Shown here piece by piece: positions 24,789 to 33,518 of a stretch of DNA of 64,000 nucleotides (positions within the stretch are counted from its first letter, which is position 1; each line of letters starts with the position of its first letter). The DNA comes from Haloechinothrix_A salitolerans. GTDB taxonomy: Bacteria; Actinomycetota; Actinomycetes; Mycobacteriales; Pseudonocardiaceae. The translations under genes were made by a program, and so were the position numbers. Below the pieces are notes generated by a model, which saw only the letters and a program-made list of their open reading frames with translations, was not told where the DNA came from and made no database searches. The stretch lies in NCBI RefSeq assembly GCF_039544105.1, contig NZ_BAABLA010000123.1. One strand, 5' to 3'.

Positions 24789-26180
24789 ATGGCGATCAGC
24801 GTCTTCGACCTGTTCTCGATCGGCATCGGCCCGTCGAGCTCCCACACGGTCGGACCGATGCGGGCCGCACGGATGTTTGTCGATGACCTCGCGGCGGCAG
24901 GGACGCTGACCGCCACGGCGCGGGTCACGGCGCACCTGTACGGCTCGCTCGGGGCGACCGGCCACGGGCACGGCAGCGACAAGGCCGTGCTGCTTGGGTT
25001 GGAGGGCGAGACCCCGGAAGACGTCGACACCGACAACGTCGATCAGCGCGTCGCGGCCATCCGCGAGCAGCGCTCGTTACGGTTGCTCGGCGAGTATCCG
25101 ATCCGGTTCGCCGACAACGATCTCGTGCTGCATCGGCGTGCGAAGGGGGACCCGCTGCCGGGTGGACGTCCCGCGCACCCGAACACCATGCGCTTCGCGG
25201 CGTTCGATGTCACCGGGGCGGAGTTGGCGGCACGGACGTATTGCTCCATCGGCGGCGGCTTCGTACTCGACGCGTCGGTACCCGATGGGCCCATCGCGGT
25301 GCGCGATGAGACGCCGTTGGAGTTCCCCTTCCGCACGGCCGCTGATCTGCTCGCGCACTGCGACGTCACCGGCCTGCCCATCAACGAGATCATGCGCCGC
25401 AACGAGCGCACATGGCGCACCGACGCCGAGATCGATAACGGCCTGGACGAGATCTGGCGCGTGATGCGGGACTGTGTCGCGCGCGGATGCCTGCGTGGCG
25501 GCGTGCTGCCCGGCGGTCTCAAGGTACCCAGGCGCGCGAAGGCGTGGCACGACAAGCTGGTCGCCGAGGGCGTCTCCGATGATCCGTTGACAGCGATGGA
25601 CTGGGTGAACCTGTTCGCGCTCGCTGTCAACGAGGAGAACGCGTCCGGCGGGCGGATCGTCACCGCACCCACCAACGGCGCGGCGGGCATCATCCCCGCG
25701 GTGCTGCACTACTACGTGCGGTTCGTGCCAGGCGCGGACCAGGACGGTGTGCGGCGGTTCCTGCTGACCGCGGCTGCCATCGGCGTCATCCTCAAGGAGA
25801 CCGGCTCGATCTCCGGCGCCGAGGTCGGCTGCCAGGGTGAGGTCGGTTCGGCGTGCGCGATGGCGGCGGGCGCGTTAGCCGAGGTGCGCGGCGGTAGCCC
25901 GGCGCACGTGGAAAACGCCGCCGAAATTGGTCTGGAGCACCACCTCGGCCTGACCTGCGATCCTGTGGGCGGGCTGGTGCAGATTCCCTGCATCGAACGC
26001 AACGCGATCGCGGCGACGAAGGCGATCAACGCGGCGCGGATGGCCCTGCGCGGCGACGGGGCGCACGTGGTGTCGCTGGACAAGGCGATCAAGACCATGC
26101 GCGACACCGGCGCCGACATGAAGACGAAGTACAAGGAGACGTCGCGGGGTGGGCTCGCGCTGAACGTGATCGAGTGCTGA
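24789..26180 (+). CDS. sdaA: L-serine ammonia-lyase, single-chain iron-sulfur type
   Basis: Converts L-serine to pyruvate and ammonia with an oxygen-sensitive [4Fe-4S] cluster. The 463-aa chain has the beta domain (ISVFDLFSIGIGPSSSHTVGPM) fused to the alpha domain (TAPTNGAAGIIPAVL, GSISGAEVGCQGEVGSACAMA, GLTCDPVGGLVQIPCIERN), with cluster cysteines in the last two segments. With the riboswitch operon upstream it completes glycine-serine-pyruvate catabolism. ATG at 24789 follows AAGGAGG. Confidence 0.95.
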   Translation: MAISVFDLFSIGIGPSSSHTVGPMRAARMFVDDLAAAGTLTATARVTAHLYGSLGATGHGHGSDKAVLLGLEGETPEDVDTDNVDQRVAAIREQRSLRLLGEYPIRFADNDLVLHRRAKGDPLPGGRPAHPNTMRFAAFDVTGAELAARTYCSIGGGFVLDASVPDGPIAVRDETPLEFPFRTAADLLAHCDVTGLPINEIMRRNERTWRTDAEIDNGLDEIWRVMRDCVARGCLRGGVLPGGLKVPRRAKAWHDKLVAEGVSDDPLTAMDWVNLFALAVNEENASGGRIVTAPTNGAAGIIPAVLHYYVRFVPGADQDGVRRFLLTAAAIGVILKETGSISGAEVGCQGEVGSACAMAAGALAEVRGGSPAHVENAAEIGLEHHLGLTCDPVGGLVQIPCIERNAIAATKAINAARMALRGDGAHVVSLDKAIKTMRDTGADMKTKYKETSRGGLALNVIEC

Positions 26181-26191
26181 GGGGGCGCGAC

Positions 26192-26953
26192 ATGGACACG
26201 GTGCTCGTGACGGGTGGGACCGGCAAGCTGGGCAAGCACGTCGTGTCGGCGCTCAAGGCTAACGGCGCGGCGACGCGCGCGATGACCCGCGACCGCTTCC
26301 CGCTTCGAGGCAGGGTGAGCGGCGATCTGTCGACCGGACGCGGCGTCATGGAGGCCGTCCGTGGCGTGGACACGATCGTCCATTGCGCGACGCATCCCCG
26401 GTTCAACAAGGTGGACGTCGAGGGCACGAAGTGGCTGCTCAAGGCCGCGCACGGCTTCGGCGTCAAGCACATCGTGTACGTCTCGATCGTCGGTATCGAC
26501 GACCACCCGTTCCCCTACTACCAGGCGAAACGACGTACCGAACGGCTCATCGAGGAGTCCGGCATCCCGTACACCATCCTGCGGGCGACGCAGTTCCAGG
26601 AGCTGGTAGTCGCCGTGGCGCACGCGCTGACGAAGGGGCCGATCGTGCCGATCCCGAAGGACTTCCGCGTGCAGCCGGTCGACATCGACGCCGTCGCGGC
26701 GCGCCTCGCGGAGCTGGCGGCTGGTGAGCCCGCCGGACGCGTGCGCGACATCGGCGGCCCCCAGGCGGTCTCCCTGGCCTACGCCGTCGACGCATACGCC
26801 TCGGTCGTCGACCGGACGCGCAGGCAGGTCCAGATCCCGGTGCCCGGCAAGGTCGGCGCGGCCTTCCGCGCTGGTATGAACCTCCTCGGCGAGGACGGCG
26901 AGGAGGTCGGCGAGTCGTTCTCTCACCACTTGGTGTGGCGGGTGGAGACCTGA
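26192..26953 (+). CDS. NmrA-like SDR / NAD(P)-binding protein
   Basis: A 253-aa atypical short-chain reductase-like protein. The Rossmann motif is VLVTGGTGKLGKHVV near residues 4-18; VDTIVHCATHP and HIVYVSIVGIDDHPFPYYQAKRRTE in pattern follow, with Tyr-x3-Lys-like YYQAK. Relatives act as NAD(P)-dependent epimerases, reductases or redox sensors. ATG at 26192 lies 11 bp after sdaA, so it is probably cotranscribed. Substrate unknown. Confidence 0.87.
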   Translation: MDTVLVTGGTGKLGKHVVSALKANGAATRAMTRDRFPLRGRVSGDLSTGRGVMEAVRGVDTIVHCATHPRFNKVDVEGTKWLLKAAHGFGVKHIVYVSIVGIDDHPFPYYQAKRRTERLIEESGIPYTILRATQFQELVVAVAHALTKGPIVPIPKDFRVQPVDIDAVAARLAELAAGEPAGRVRDIGGPQAVSLAYAVDAYASVVDRTRRQVQIPVPGKVGAAFRAGMNLLGEDGEEVGESFSHHLVWRVET

Positions 26954-26986
26954 TCCCACCCGGCATCGTGTCTGCTTGTACAGTGG

Positions 26987-27081
26987 GCAGCGGACCCCGT
27001 GCGGCGTCCATCCTGTGAACCTCCCCAGGGCCGGAAGGCAGCAAGGATAAGCAGGCTCTGACGGGTGCGCGGGGTCCCCTT
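26987..27081 (+). ncRNA. ffs: Signal recognition particle RNA, small bacterial type (4.5S)
   Basis: A hairpin RNA of about 95 nt. Terminal pairing is GGACCCC (26992-26998) with GGGGTCC (27071-27077). The apical conserved core reads CCAGGGCCGGAAGGCAGCAAGG, with the GGAA tetraloop and the asymmetric Ffh-binding loop. Position immediately upstream of dnaX is the classic actinobacterial arrangement. Confidence 0.95.
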
Positions 27082-27145
27082 ATGTCTTCGTCCGGTCGCT
27101 GGCACCGGCAGCGCCAAGATCACCGGTTCCCGGTAGGCTCGCGTC

Positions 27146-29278
27146 GTGGCTCTCGCGCTGTACCGCAAGTACCGTCCGGCGACCTTCGCCGAGGTCGTCG
27201 GTCAGGACCATGTCACGGAACCGCTCCGGGCGGCGCTCGCCGCGGGTCGCATCAACCACGCTTACCTGTTCTCTGGGCCGCGTGGCTGTGGCAAGACGTC
27301 CAGCGCCCGCATCATGGCTCGCTCGCTCAACTGCGCCAACGGGCCAACACCGGACCCATGTGGCAAGTGCGACTCGTGCATCGCGCTCGCGCCGGAAGGC
27401 CCCGGCAGCGTGGACGTCGTCGAGTTGGACGCCGCCAGTCACGGTGGTGTCGACGACGCCCGTGAGCTGCGGGATCGGGCGTTCTACGCGCCCGCTGAGT
27501 CGCGCTATCGGGTGTTCATCATCGATGAGGCGCACATGGTCACGACGCAGGGCTTCAACGCCCTGCTCAAGATCGTGGAGGAGCCGCCGGAGCACCTGAT
27601 CTTCCTGTTCGCGACGACCGAGCCGGACAAGGTGCTGCAGACGATCCGTTCGCGCACCCATCACTACCCCTTCCGGCTGATCCCGCCGAACGCGATGCGG
27701 GAGCTGCTTGAGCGCAACGTCGAGGCCGAGGGCGTTCCGGTGGAGCCGTCGGTATATCCGCTCGTCATCCGGGCGGGTGGTGGCTCCGCGCGCGACACGC
27801 AGTCGCTGCTCGACCAGCTGCTCGCCGGGGCCGGTGAGGACGGCGTCACCTACGACCGGGCGGTCGCGTTGCTCGGCGTCACCGACCGGGCGCTGATCAA
27901 CGACATGGTGGACGCGCTCGCCGACGATGATGCGGCGGCGGTGTTCGGCACCGTGGAACGTCTTGCCGATGCCGGGCACGATCCACGCCGGTTCGCGTCC
28001 GACCTGCTCGATCGGTTGCGCGATCTGGTGCTGTTGCGGTCGGTGCCGGACGCGGGTTCCCGCGGACTGGTGAACGTGCCGGATGATGAACTGTCGAAGA
28101 TGACCGCGCAGGCAGACCGTGTCGGCGCGGCGACGCTGACCCGCTACGCCGAGATCGTCCACAATGGACTACTGGAGATGCGTGGCGCGACGTCGCCCCG
28201 GCTATTGCTCGAGTTGCTGTGCGCACGGATGATGCTCCCCGCCGCCGCGCCGGACGCGCAGAGTGAGAGCGCGGTCCTGCAACGCATCGAGCGGTTGGAG
28301 CGCAGGGCCGCCGCGAGCGGAAGTGCCGGTGGGGTTTCCGACGCGTCGGAGCCCGAGCAGCCGCAGCGCGTGTTCCGCAGGCCGTCGCAGCAACCGGAGC
28401 AAGGTGGCCAGGAGTCACAGGTTCCGACGGACGGTCAGGCCGCGCAGTCATCGGCGGCGGACGCGACGTCGGCATCGGCGTCGCGGGCCGCGCCGCAACC
28501 GGGCACGGCCTCGGCGTCGCAACAGCCGTCGCAGGCCGCGCAGCACCAGTCCGCCCAGCCACCGCGGCCGGCACAGGCGCAGCAGCCAGCGCAGCCCCAG
28601 CAGCCTGCCCAACCTGCCCAGTCGAGCCCGCGAGCTGAGCCCGCACAGCCTGCTCAGCCCACGCCAGAGCCGCGGACCGAGGCACCCGCCCAGGCTGGCG
28701 GCATCGACGCCACCGGACTGCGTGGGGTGTGGCCGCAACTGCTCGCCACGATCCGCAACACCCCTGGCGGCCGGAGCATCGAGGCGATGTTGACCCAGGC
28801 TGGAGTGCGCAGTGTCGAGGGCAACCTGGTTGTCCTTACCCACAAGGCGGCACCGCTGGCGCGGCGGCTGTCCGACCCGACCAACGCGGAGAAGATCGCC
28901 GCGGGGCTGCGGGAGGTCCTCGGCGGGGACTGGCAGGTGCGCTGCGAACATGAGGGTGCGGCTGGCCAGCAGAGCACTCCGGCGGCGCGGCAGCAACAAC
29001 CTCGTCAGCAGGCACAGCAACAAGCACCGGCACAGCAACAAGCACAGCGACCAAGTGGGCAGCCGCAGCAGGAGCGCCCGCAAGAGCGTCCACAGCAGCG
29101 GAAAGAACAGTCCGAACCGGACATCCCGCTGCCGCCGGAGCCAGCGGAGGACGAGGACATGTACACCGAGGAGCCCAGCTCGCTCGGTCCGCCGCCGGAG
29201 ACACGCCATTCGGAAGACCCGAGCCGCGCCGCGCACCAGCTCCTGTCCGACCACCTCGGCGCTCGCCGCCTCGACTGA
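27146..29278 (+). CDS. dnaX: DNA polymerase III subunits gamma/tau
   Basis: Clamp-loader ATPase, 710 aa. AAA+ core: MALALYRKYRPATFAEVVGQ, Walker A GPRGCGKTSSARI, zinc-module cysteines CGKCDSC, Walker B IIDEAH, sensor 1 LFATTEPDK. Domain III follows to about 370. The tail holds a long Gln/Pro/Ala-rich linker (about 395-550), a folded tau-like domain (about 555-625) and a second Gln-rich, then acidic end. GTG at 27146 is the canonical start. Only the full-length form is evident; I see no frameshift signal for a separate gamma. Confidence 0.96.
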   Translation: MALALYRKYRPATFAEVVGQDHVTEPLRAALAAGRINHAYLFSGPRGCGKTSSARIMARSLNCANGPTPDPCGKCDSCIALAPEGPGSVDVVELDAASHGGVDDARELRDRAFYAPAESRYRVFIIDEAHMVTTQGFNALLKIVEEPPEHLIFLFATTEPDKVLQTIRSRTHHYPFRLIPPNAMRELLERNVEAEGVPVEPSVYPLVIRAGGGSARDTQSLLDQLLAGAGEDGVTYDRAVALLGVTDRALINDMVDALADDDAAAVFGTVERLADAGHDPRRFASDLLDRLRDLVLLRSVPDAGSRGLVNVPDDELSKMTAQADRVGAATLTRYAEIVHNGLLEMRGATSPRLLLELLCARMMLPAAAPDAQSESAVLQRIERLERRAAASGSAGGVSDASEPEQPQRVFRRPSQQPEQGGQESQVPTDGQAAQSSAADATSASASRAAPQPGTASASQQPSQAAQHQSAQPPRPAQAQQPAQPQQPAQPAQSSPRAEPAQPAQPTPEPRTEAPAQAGGIDATGLRGVWPQLLATIRNTPGGRSIEAMLTQAGVRSVEGNLVVLTHKAAPLARRLSDPTNAEKIAAGLREVLGGDWQVRCEHEGAAGQQSTPAARQQQPRQQAQQQAPAQQQAQRPSGQPQQERPQERPQQRKEQSEPDIPLPPEPAEDEDMYTEEPSSLGPPPETRHSEDPSRAAHQLLSDHLGARRLD

Positions 29279-29610
29279 CATCGCGTAGCACCAGAACCAT
29301 CCGCGGCGAAGGACGTTTGTCCGTGTTGAGCGCGGTGAGGGCGTCGTTGGTCGTGCGCTCCGCGCGGAGTTGATCAACCTTACTCCTTGGCTGACCAATT
29401 TTTGTCCATTTTGCCCGGTTTTGCTGGTCGCTCAAGGAACAAAGAAGATCAACTGCTCGCGAGGGCAAGAAGTTGATCAGCCGTGTCGAGTCGGACGCCG
29501 CGCCGCGCCCAGGGCGCGCCGGGGGCGCACCGCGACGTCCCTGCCTGCCACCGGGTTAGGCTGGACACCAGCCGCGAAATCAGGTGACAACGAACGGATC
29601 GAGGGCCGAG
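29279..29610. other. Intergenic region between dnaX and ybaB carrying palindromic repeats
   Basis: About 330 bp, AT-richer around 29370-29460 than its surroundings. It contains the 87-bp element described separately and, directly after it, a further inverted pair GATCAACT (29447-29454) ... AGTTGATC (29473-29480). No gene is seen. The promoter for ybaB-recR must lie at its right end. Confidence 0.6.
29368..29454. repeat. 87-bp palindromic intergenic element, copy 1
   Basis: Bounded by AGTTGATC (29368-29375) and GATCAACT (29447-29454). The arms pair imperfectly over about 29 bp (CCTTG/CAAGG and GACC/GGTC also match). The centre contains TTTTGTCCATT at element positions 33-43. The reverse complement of the element at 43479-43565 has the same length, the same ends and GTTTGTCCATT at the same position, so the two are copies of one family. 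Confidence 0.72.
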
Positions 29611-29970
29611 ATGGTGCAACCAGGGGGCGGCATGCCCGACATGCAGCAGATCCTGCAGCAGGCGCAGCAGATGCAGGAACAGCTGGCGACCGCGCAGCAG
29701 GAGCTGGCGAACACCGAGGTCAGCGGCTCCTCTGGCGGCGGCCTTGTTACCGCGACGGTGACTGGTGGCATGGAGTTGAAGGACGTCACCATCGATCCGT
29801 CCGTCGTCGATCCTGACGACACCGAGACGCTGTCCGACCTGGTCGTCGCGGCGGTGCGGGACGCGATGGCGTCCGCGCAACAGTTGTCCGAGGAGAAGTT
29901 CGGCCCGCTCGCCGGTGGCCTTGGCGGCGAGGGCGGACTGGGCGGCCTCGGCCTTCCCGGCGGGATGTGA
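29611..29970 (+). CDS. ybaB: YbaB/EbfC-family nucleoid-associated protein
   Basis: A 119-aa dimeric DNA-binding protein: amphipathic N-terminal helix (DMQQILQQAQQMQEQLATAQ), strand pair (VTATVTGGMELKDVTIDP) and C-terminal helix, then a Gly-rich tail. ATG at 29611 follows GAGGG. It lies directly before recR (1-bp gap) and after dnaX, the conserved order in bacteria. Confidence 0.93.
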   Translation: MVQPGGGMPDMQQILQQAQQMQEQLATAQQELANTEVSGSSGGGLVTATVTGGMELKDVTIDPSVVDPDDTETLSDLVVAAVRDAMASAQQLSEEKFGPLAGGLGGEGGLGGLGLPGGM

Positions 29971-29971
29971 G

Positions 29972-30568
29972 TTGTTCGAAGGCGTCGTTCAAGACCTCAT
30001 CGACGAGCTGGGCAGGCTGCCCGGCGTCGGGCCAAAAAGCGCGCAGCGCATCGCGTTTCATCTGATCAGCTCGGAGCCGGCCGACATCAAGCGGCTGGTC
30101 GACGTCTTGGGCAAGGTCACAGAGGGCGTACGGTTCTGTGAGCTGTGCGGCAATGTCTCGGAGCAGCAGCAGTGCCGCATCTGCCGCGACACCCGACGCG
30201 ACGGGGCCATGCTCTGCGTGGTCGAGGAACCTAAGGACGTCCTCGCGATCGAACGCACCCGCGAGTTCAAGGGCCGCTACCACGTGCTCGGCGGGGCGCT
30301 CGATCCGCTGTCCGGTGTCGGCCCCGACCAGCTGCGGATGCGGGAACTGCTGGCGCGTATCTCGTCGGACGAGGTTACCGAGGTGATCATCGCGACCGAC
30401 CCGAACACCGAGGGCGAGGCGACCGCGACGTATTTGGTGCGAATGTTGCGCGACTTCCCTGGGCTGAACGTCACCCGGCTCGCGTCCGGGCTGCCGATGG
30501 GCGGTGACTTGGAGTTCGCGGACGAGCTGACGCTGGGTCGCGCGTTCTCCGGGCGCCGCGCGTTGTAG
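29972..30568 (+). CDS. recR: Recombination mediator RecR
   Basis: Helps RecF/RecO load RecA at gaps. The 198-aa protein has the HhH region (QDLIDELGRLPGVGPKSAQR), a zinc finger (CELCGNVSEQQQCRIC) and a Toprim domain (CVVEEPKDVLAIE, ATDPNTEGEATA). TTG at 29972 gives the family start MFEGVVQDLIDELG one base after the ybaB stop codon; earlier in-frame starts would run inside ybaB. Confidence 0.96.
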   Translation: MFEGVVQDLIDELGRLPGVGPKSAQRIAFHLISSEPADIKRLVDVLGKVTEGVRFCELCGNVSEQQQCRICRDTRRDGAMLCVVEEPKDVLAIERTREFKGRYHVLGGALDPLSGVGPDQLRMRELLARISSDEVTEVIIATDPNTEGEATATYLVRMLRDFPGLNVTRLASGLPMGGDLEFADELTLGRAFSGRRAL

Positions 30569-30660
30569 CCGAAGGGCGCGGGCGAGACAGTCCGGTTTGC
30601 GCTGAATGACGTCCGATGAATGCTTTAAGCCGCAACCCTGTGGCCAGATCGTGATCCCCT

Positions 30661-30686
30661 GAGCAACACCTGAGCGTTGCTCAGGT
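30661..30686. promoter_or_regulatory. Two overlapping palindromes upstream of the peptide ABC operon
   Basis: ACCTGAGC-GTT-GCTCAGGT (30668-30686) overlaps GAGCAAC...GTTGCTC (30661-30667/30676-30682); the two pairings exclude each other. The site lies about 50 bp upstream of the binding-protein start. It could be an operator or a remnant terminator of recR. Confidence 0.6.
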
Positions 30687-30734
30687 CTAGGGTGTGTCCC
30701 GACGCACAGACAAGGACACAACCCGAGGTGTGTG

Positions 30735-32375
30735 ATGACCCAAACACGGATGGCTCGGTTGCTTCGGTCACGGGGGCAACAGCGCCCGTGGCAGGCGGCC
30801 GTGGCGGGTGCTGCGGCCCTCACGATGGTGCTCAGCGCGTGCCAGAGTGATGGCGGCCAAGGCGGCGGTGGCGACGGCGGTGAAGGTGGCGACATCATCA
30901 TCGGTACCACCGATTCCGTCCCCACGCTTGATCCCGCGAAGTGCTACAGCTACTACTGCGGCACCATCATCGACAACATCGGCTCCACGCTGGTGAGCTA
31001 CAAGCCAGGTGAGACGACGCCGAGCCCCGATCTCGCGGCCGAGGAGCCGGAGATCAGCGAGGACGGCCTGACCTACACCTTCACCTTGCGCGAGGGCGTC
31101 ACTTTCCATGACGGCTCCGAGCTGACCAGTGAGGACGTCAAGTTCTCGCTGGAGCGCGCGTTGAACATCAACCACCCGGAGGGCGCGGCCTTCCTGCTGG
31201 AGGGGATCGACTCAGTCGAGGCGCCCGACCCGCTGACGGTAGAGATCACGCTGAAGGAACCGGACATCACATTCGGGTCCAAGCTGGCCTACAACGTCGC
31301 GACCATCCTGCCATCGGACGGCGAGTACACCGCGCCGGACGAGAAGCTGCCGGACGACTCGACCGATGACACCTACGAGAAGTACGTCAACGAGAACCTG
31401 GTCTCGACCGGCCCGTACACGCTTGAGGACAACCGGCAAGGTGAGTCGATCGAGCTCGCCGCGTTCGGCGACTACTTCGGCGACGCGCCGAAGAACAGCC
31501 GCGTTCTGGTCAGTTTCTTCGACAAGAGCGCGCAGATGGTGACCGCGCTCAAGTCGGGCGAGATCGACGTCGCTTTCCGTGACCTGACACCGGAGCAGCG
31601 CACGTCGCTGGAGAACGACGACAGCATCAACACCATCCAGGGTGAGGGTGCCTCGATCCGGTACATGGTGTTCAACACGAGGCTGGAGCCGTTCGACGAC
31701 CCTGACGTCCGCAAGGCGTTCGCCGCCGCCATCGACAGGGACCGCATCATCGACGAGGTGCTCGGGGGCGCCGGTGAGCCGCTGTACTCGATGGTCCCGC
31801 CGTCCTTCGACGCGAACGTGCCCGCGTTCGATGAGCAGTACAGCGACAAGGAGCCGAGCGACTTCATCGACGGCAAGGTCGAGTTGGACCTCTGGTACAG
31901 CACCGACCACTATGGCCCGACCGAGCCCCCACTCGCGGAGACGCTGACCCGGATGCTCGAGGAGAGCGGCTCGTTCGAGGTCAACCAGAAGTCCTCGGAG
32001 TGGGCGCAGTACACCTCGAACATGGCGCCTGGCCCGACGGGGCAGTACCCGGCGTTCCTGCTCGGCTGGTACCCGGACTTCCTCGACCCGGACAACTACA
32101 TCCAGCCGTTCTACCACTCGGAGAGCAGCTTCCTGCGGATGTACGACAACCCCGAGATGGACCAGCTCATCCGTGATGAGCAGACGGCGGAAGCGGCGGA
32201 CTCCGAGGAGCGTATGCGGACGTTCGAGGAGATCCAGCGGATCGCCGCGGAGGACGCGCCGATCGTGCCGCTGTACGTCAGCATCCCCGAGGCGTTCGTC
32301 CGTAGTGACGTCGAGGGCGTGCAGGACACTATGGACGCCTCCCAGGTGTTCCGCTACTACCTGATCCACAAGTAA
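30735..32375 (+). CDS. ABC importer solute-binding lipoprotein, peptide/nickel family (SBP_bac_5)
   Basis: Captures peptide-like ligands outside the membrane for the permeases encoded downstream. The 546-aa precursor has a lipoprotein signal with lipobox LSAC (Cys36), a Gly-rich spacer, then the family pattern TDSVPTLDPAKC, YTFTLREGVTFHDGSELTSEDVKFS in pattern, and DVRKAFAAAIDRDRI. ATG at 30735 follows GAGG by 6 bp; GTG 30732 is possible. First gene of a four-gene operon. The ligand cannot be read from the sequence; an acidic, Trp/Tyr-rich C-terminal half suggests an oligopeptide. Confidence 0.92.
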   Translation: MTQTRMARLLRSRGQQRPWQAAVAGAAALTMVLSACQSDGGQGGGGDGGEGGDIIIGTTDSVPTLDPAKCYSYYCGTIIDNIGSTLVSYKPGETTPSPDLAAEEPEISEDGLTYTFTLREGVTFHDGSELTSEDVKFSLERALNINHPEGAAFLLEGIDSVEAPDPLTVEITLKEPDITFGSKLAYNVATILPSDGEYTAPDEKLPDDSTDDTYEKYVNENLVSTGPYTLEDNRQGESIELAAFGDYFGDAPKNSRVLVSFFDKSAQMVTALKSGEIDVAFRDLTPEQRTSLENDDSINTIQGEGASIRYMVFNTRLEPFDDPDVRKAFAAAIDRDRIIDEVLGGAGEPLYSMVPPSFDANVPAFDEQYSDKEPSDFIDGKVELDLWYSTDHYGPTEPPLAETLTRMLEESGSFEVNQKSSEWAQYTSNMAPGPTGQYPAFLLGWYPDFLDPDNYIQPFYHSESSFLRMYDNPEMDQLIRDEQTAEAADSEERMRTFEEIQRIAAEDAPIVPLYVSIPEAFVRSDVEGVQDTMDASQVFRYYLIHK

Positions 32376-32416
32376 TACGCGGACGGTTTGACGACCGTCA
32401 TGCTTCACACCGCGGC

Positions 32417-32452
32417 GTGGCCGTGGAGAGATGACGCTCTCTCCACGGTCAC
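32417..32452. terminator. Hairpin between the binding-protein and permease genes
   Basis: Arms of 15 bp with one mismatch: 32417-32431 (core CCGTGGAGAG) and 32438-32452 (core CTCTCCACGG), 6-nt loop. Inside an operon this would attenuate read-through and stabilise upstream mRNA, giving more binding protein than permease. Confidence 0.75.
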
Positions 32453-32488
32453 GCCTGCGCGCTGTGTGGATAGAAAGGCCTCAAGGCT

Positions 32489-33505
32489 GTGAAAGCTGGT
32501 TCCTTGGGTCGCTACGTCCTGCAGCGTCTCCTGCTCGCCATTCCGATGGTGTTCATCCTGCTTACGTTGCTGTTCCTGCTGCTCAACGCGGCGCCGGGCG
32601 ATCCGGTGACAGCGACGCTCGGTGGCAGGCTGCCACCGGAGGAGATCGCGCAGCGCAAGGAGGCGCTCGGTCTCAACGACCCGCTCTACGTGCAATACCT
32701 CAATTACATGGGTAACGCGCTCACCGGCGATTTCGGTAACCCGGTGACCGATCCTCGTAGTGTCGTGCAGATCGTGCTCGACACCGCACCCGCCACGATC
32801 GAACTCGCCCTCGCCGCCATGCTGGTCGCGATCCTGCTCGGTATCACCGTCGGCGCGCTGTCCGGCAGGTTGCGTGACACGCCGTTCGACGTCGGTGGCA
32901 GGCTGTTCGGCATCCTCATCTACGCCGCGCCGGTATTCTGGACCGGGCTGCTCGCGCAGTTGTACTTTTCCGTTGAACTCGGGTGGTTACCGAGTCAACA
33001 ACGTGCGGGGGGATTCGACGCGCCGGAACCCATCACCGGGTTTTACGTGCTCGACTCGATCATCACCTGGGACATGGCGGCGCTGGGCACGGTGCTCGCA
33101 CACCTCGTGCTGCCTGCCGTGACGCTCGGGCTACTACTCGGTGGCGTGTTCATCCGCCTTGTCCGCGTGAACATGCTCCAGACGTTGCGTTCGGACTACG
33201 TCGAGGCGGCGCGGGCGCGTGGGCTGCGGGAACACGTCGTGTTGTTCCGGCACGCGTTCAAGACCGCGCTCATCCCGATCATCACGATCATGGGCTTGCA
33301 GTTCGCGATGTTGATCGGGAACGCCGTGCTGACCGAGCACACGTTCACCTGGCCGGGGCTTGCGCAGGCGCTCGTCGGTTTCATCGGCGCACGGGACTAC
33401 GCGGCGGTGCAGGGCATCGTCACGTTCATCGCGCTGGTGATCGTTGGCGTGTCGCTGTTGATCGACATACTCACCGGGCTGGTCGACCCCCGGGTGCGTT
33501 ACTGA
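32489..33505 (+). CDS. ABC permease, DppB/OppB type
   Basis: A 338-aa inner-membrane permease with six hydrophobic segments. It opens LGRYVLQRLLLAIPMVFILLTLLFLLL in pattern and has APGDPV, the EAA-loop YVEAARARGLREHVVLFRHAFKTALIP in pattern, and the C-terminal DILTGLVDPRVRY. It heterodimerises with the permease half of the next gene. GTG at 32489. Confidence 0.93.
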   Translation: MKAGSLGRYVLQRLLLAIPMVFILLTLLFLLLNAAPGDPVTATLGGRLPPEEIAQRKEALGLNDPLYVQYLNYMGNALTGDFGNPVTDPRSVVQIVLDTAPATIELALAAMLVAILLGITVGALSGRLRDTPFDVGGRLFGILIYAAPVFWTGLLAQLYFSVELGWLPSQQRAGGFDAPEPITGFYVLDSIITWDMAALGTVLAHLVLPAVTLGLLLGGVFIRLVRVNMLQTLRSDYVEAARARGLREHVVLFRHAFKTALIPIITIMGLQFAMLIGNAVLTEHTFTWPGLAQALVGFIGARDYAAVQGIVTFIALVIVGVSLLIDILTGLVDPRVRY

Positions 33506-33518
33506 TGGCGAGGGTGAC

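Noticed and set aside
28330..29110. Gln/Pro/Ala-rich part of dnaX as a repeat expansion or frameshift site
   Set aside because: The frame is open to a canonical end, low-complexity linkers are normal in actinobacterial DnaX, and there is no slippery A-run with a hairpin.
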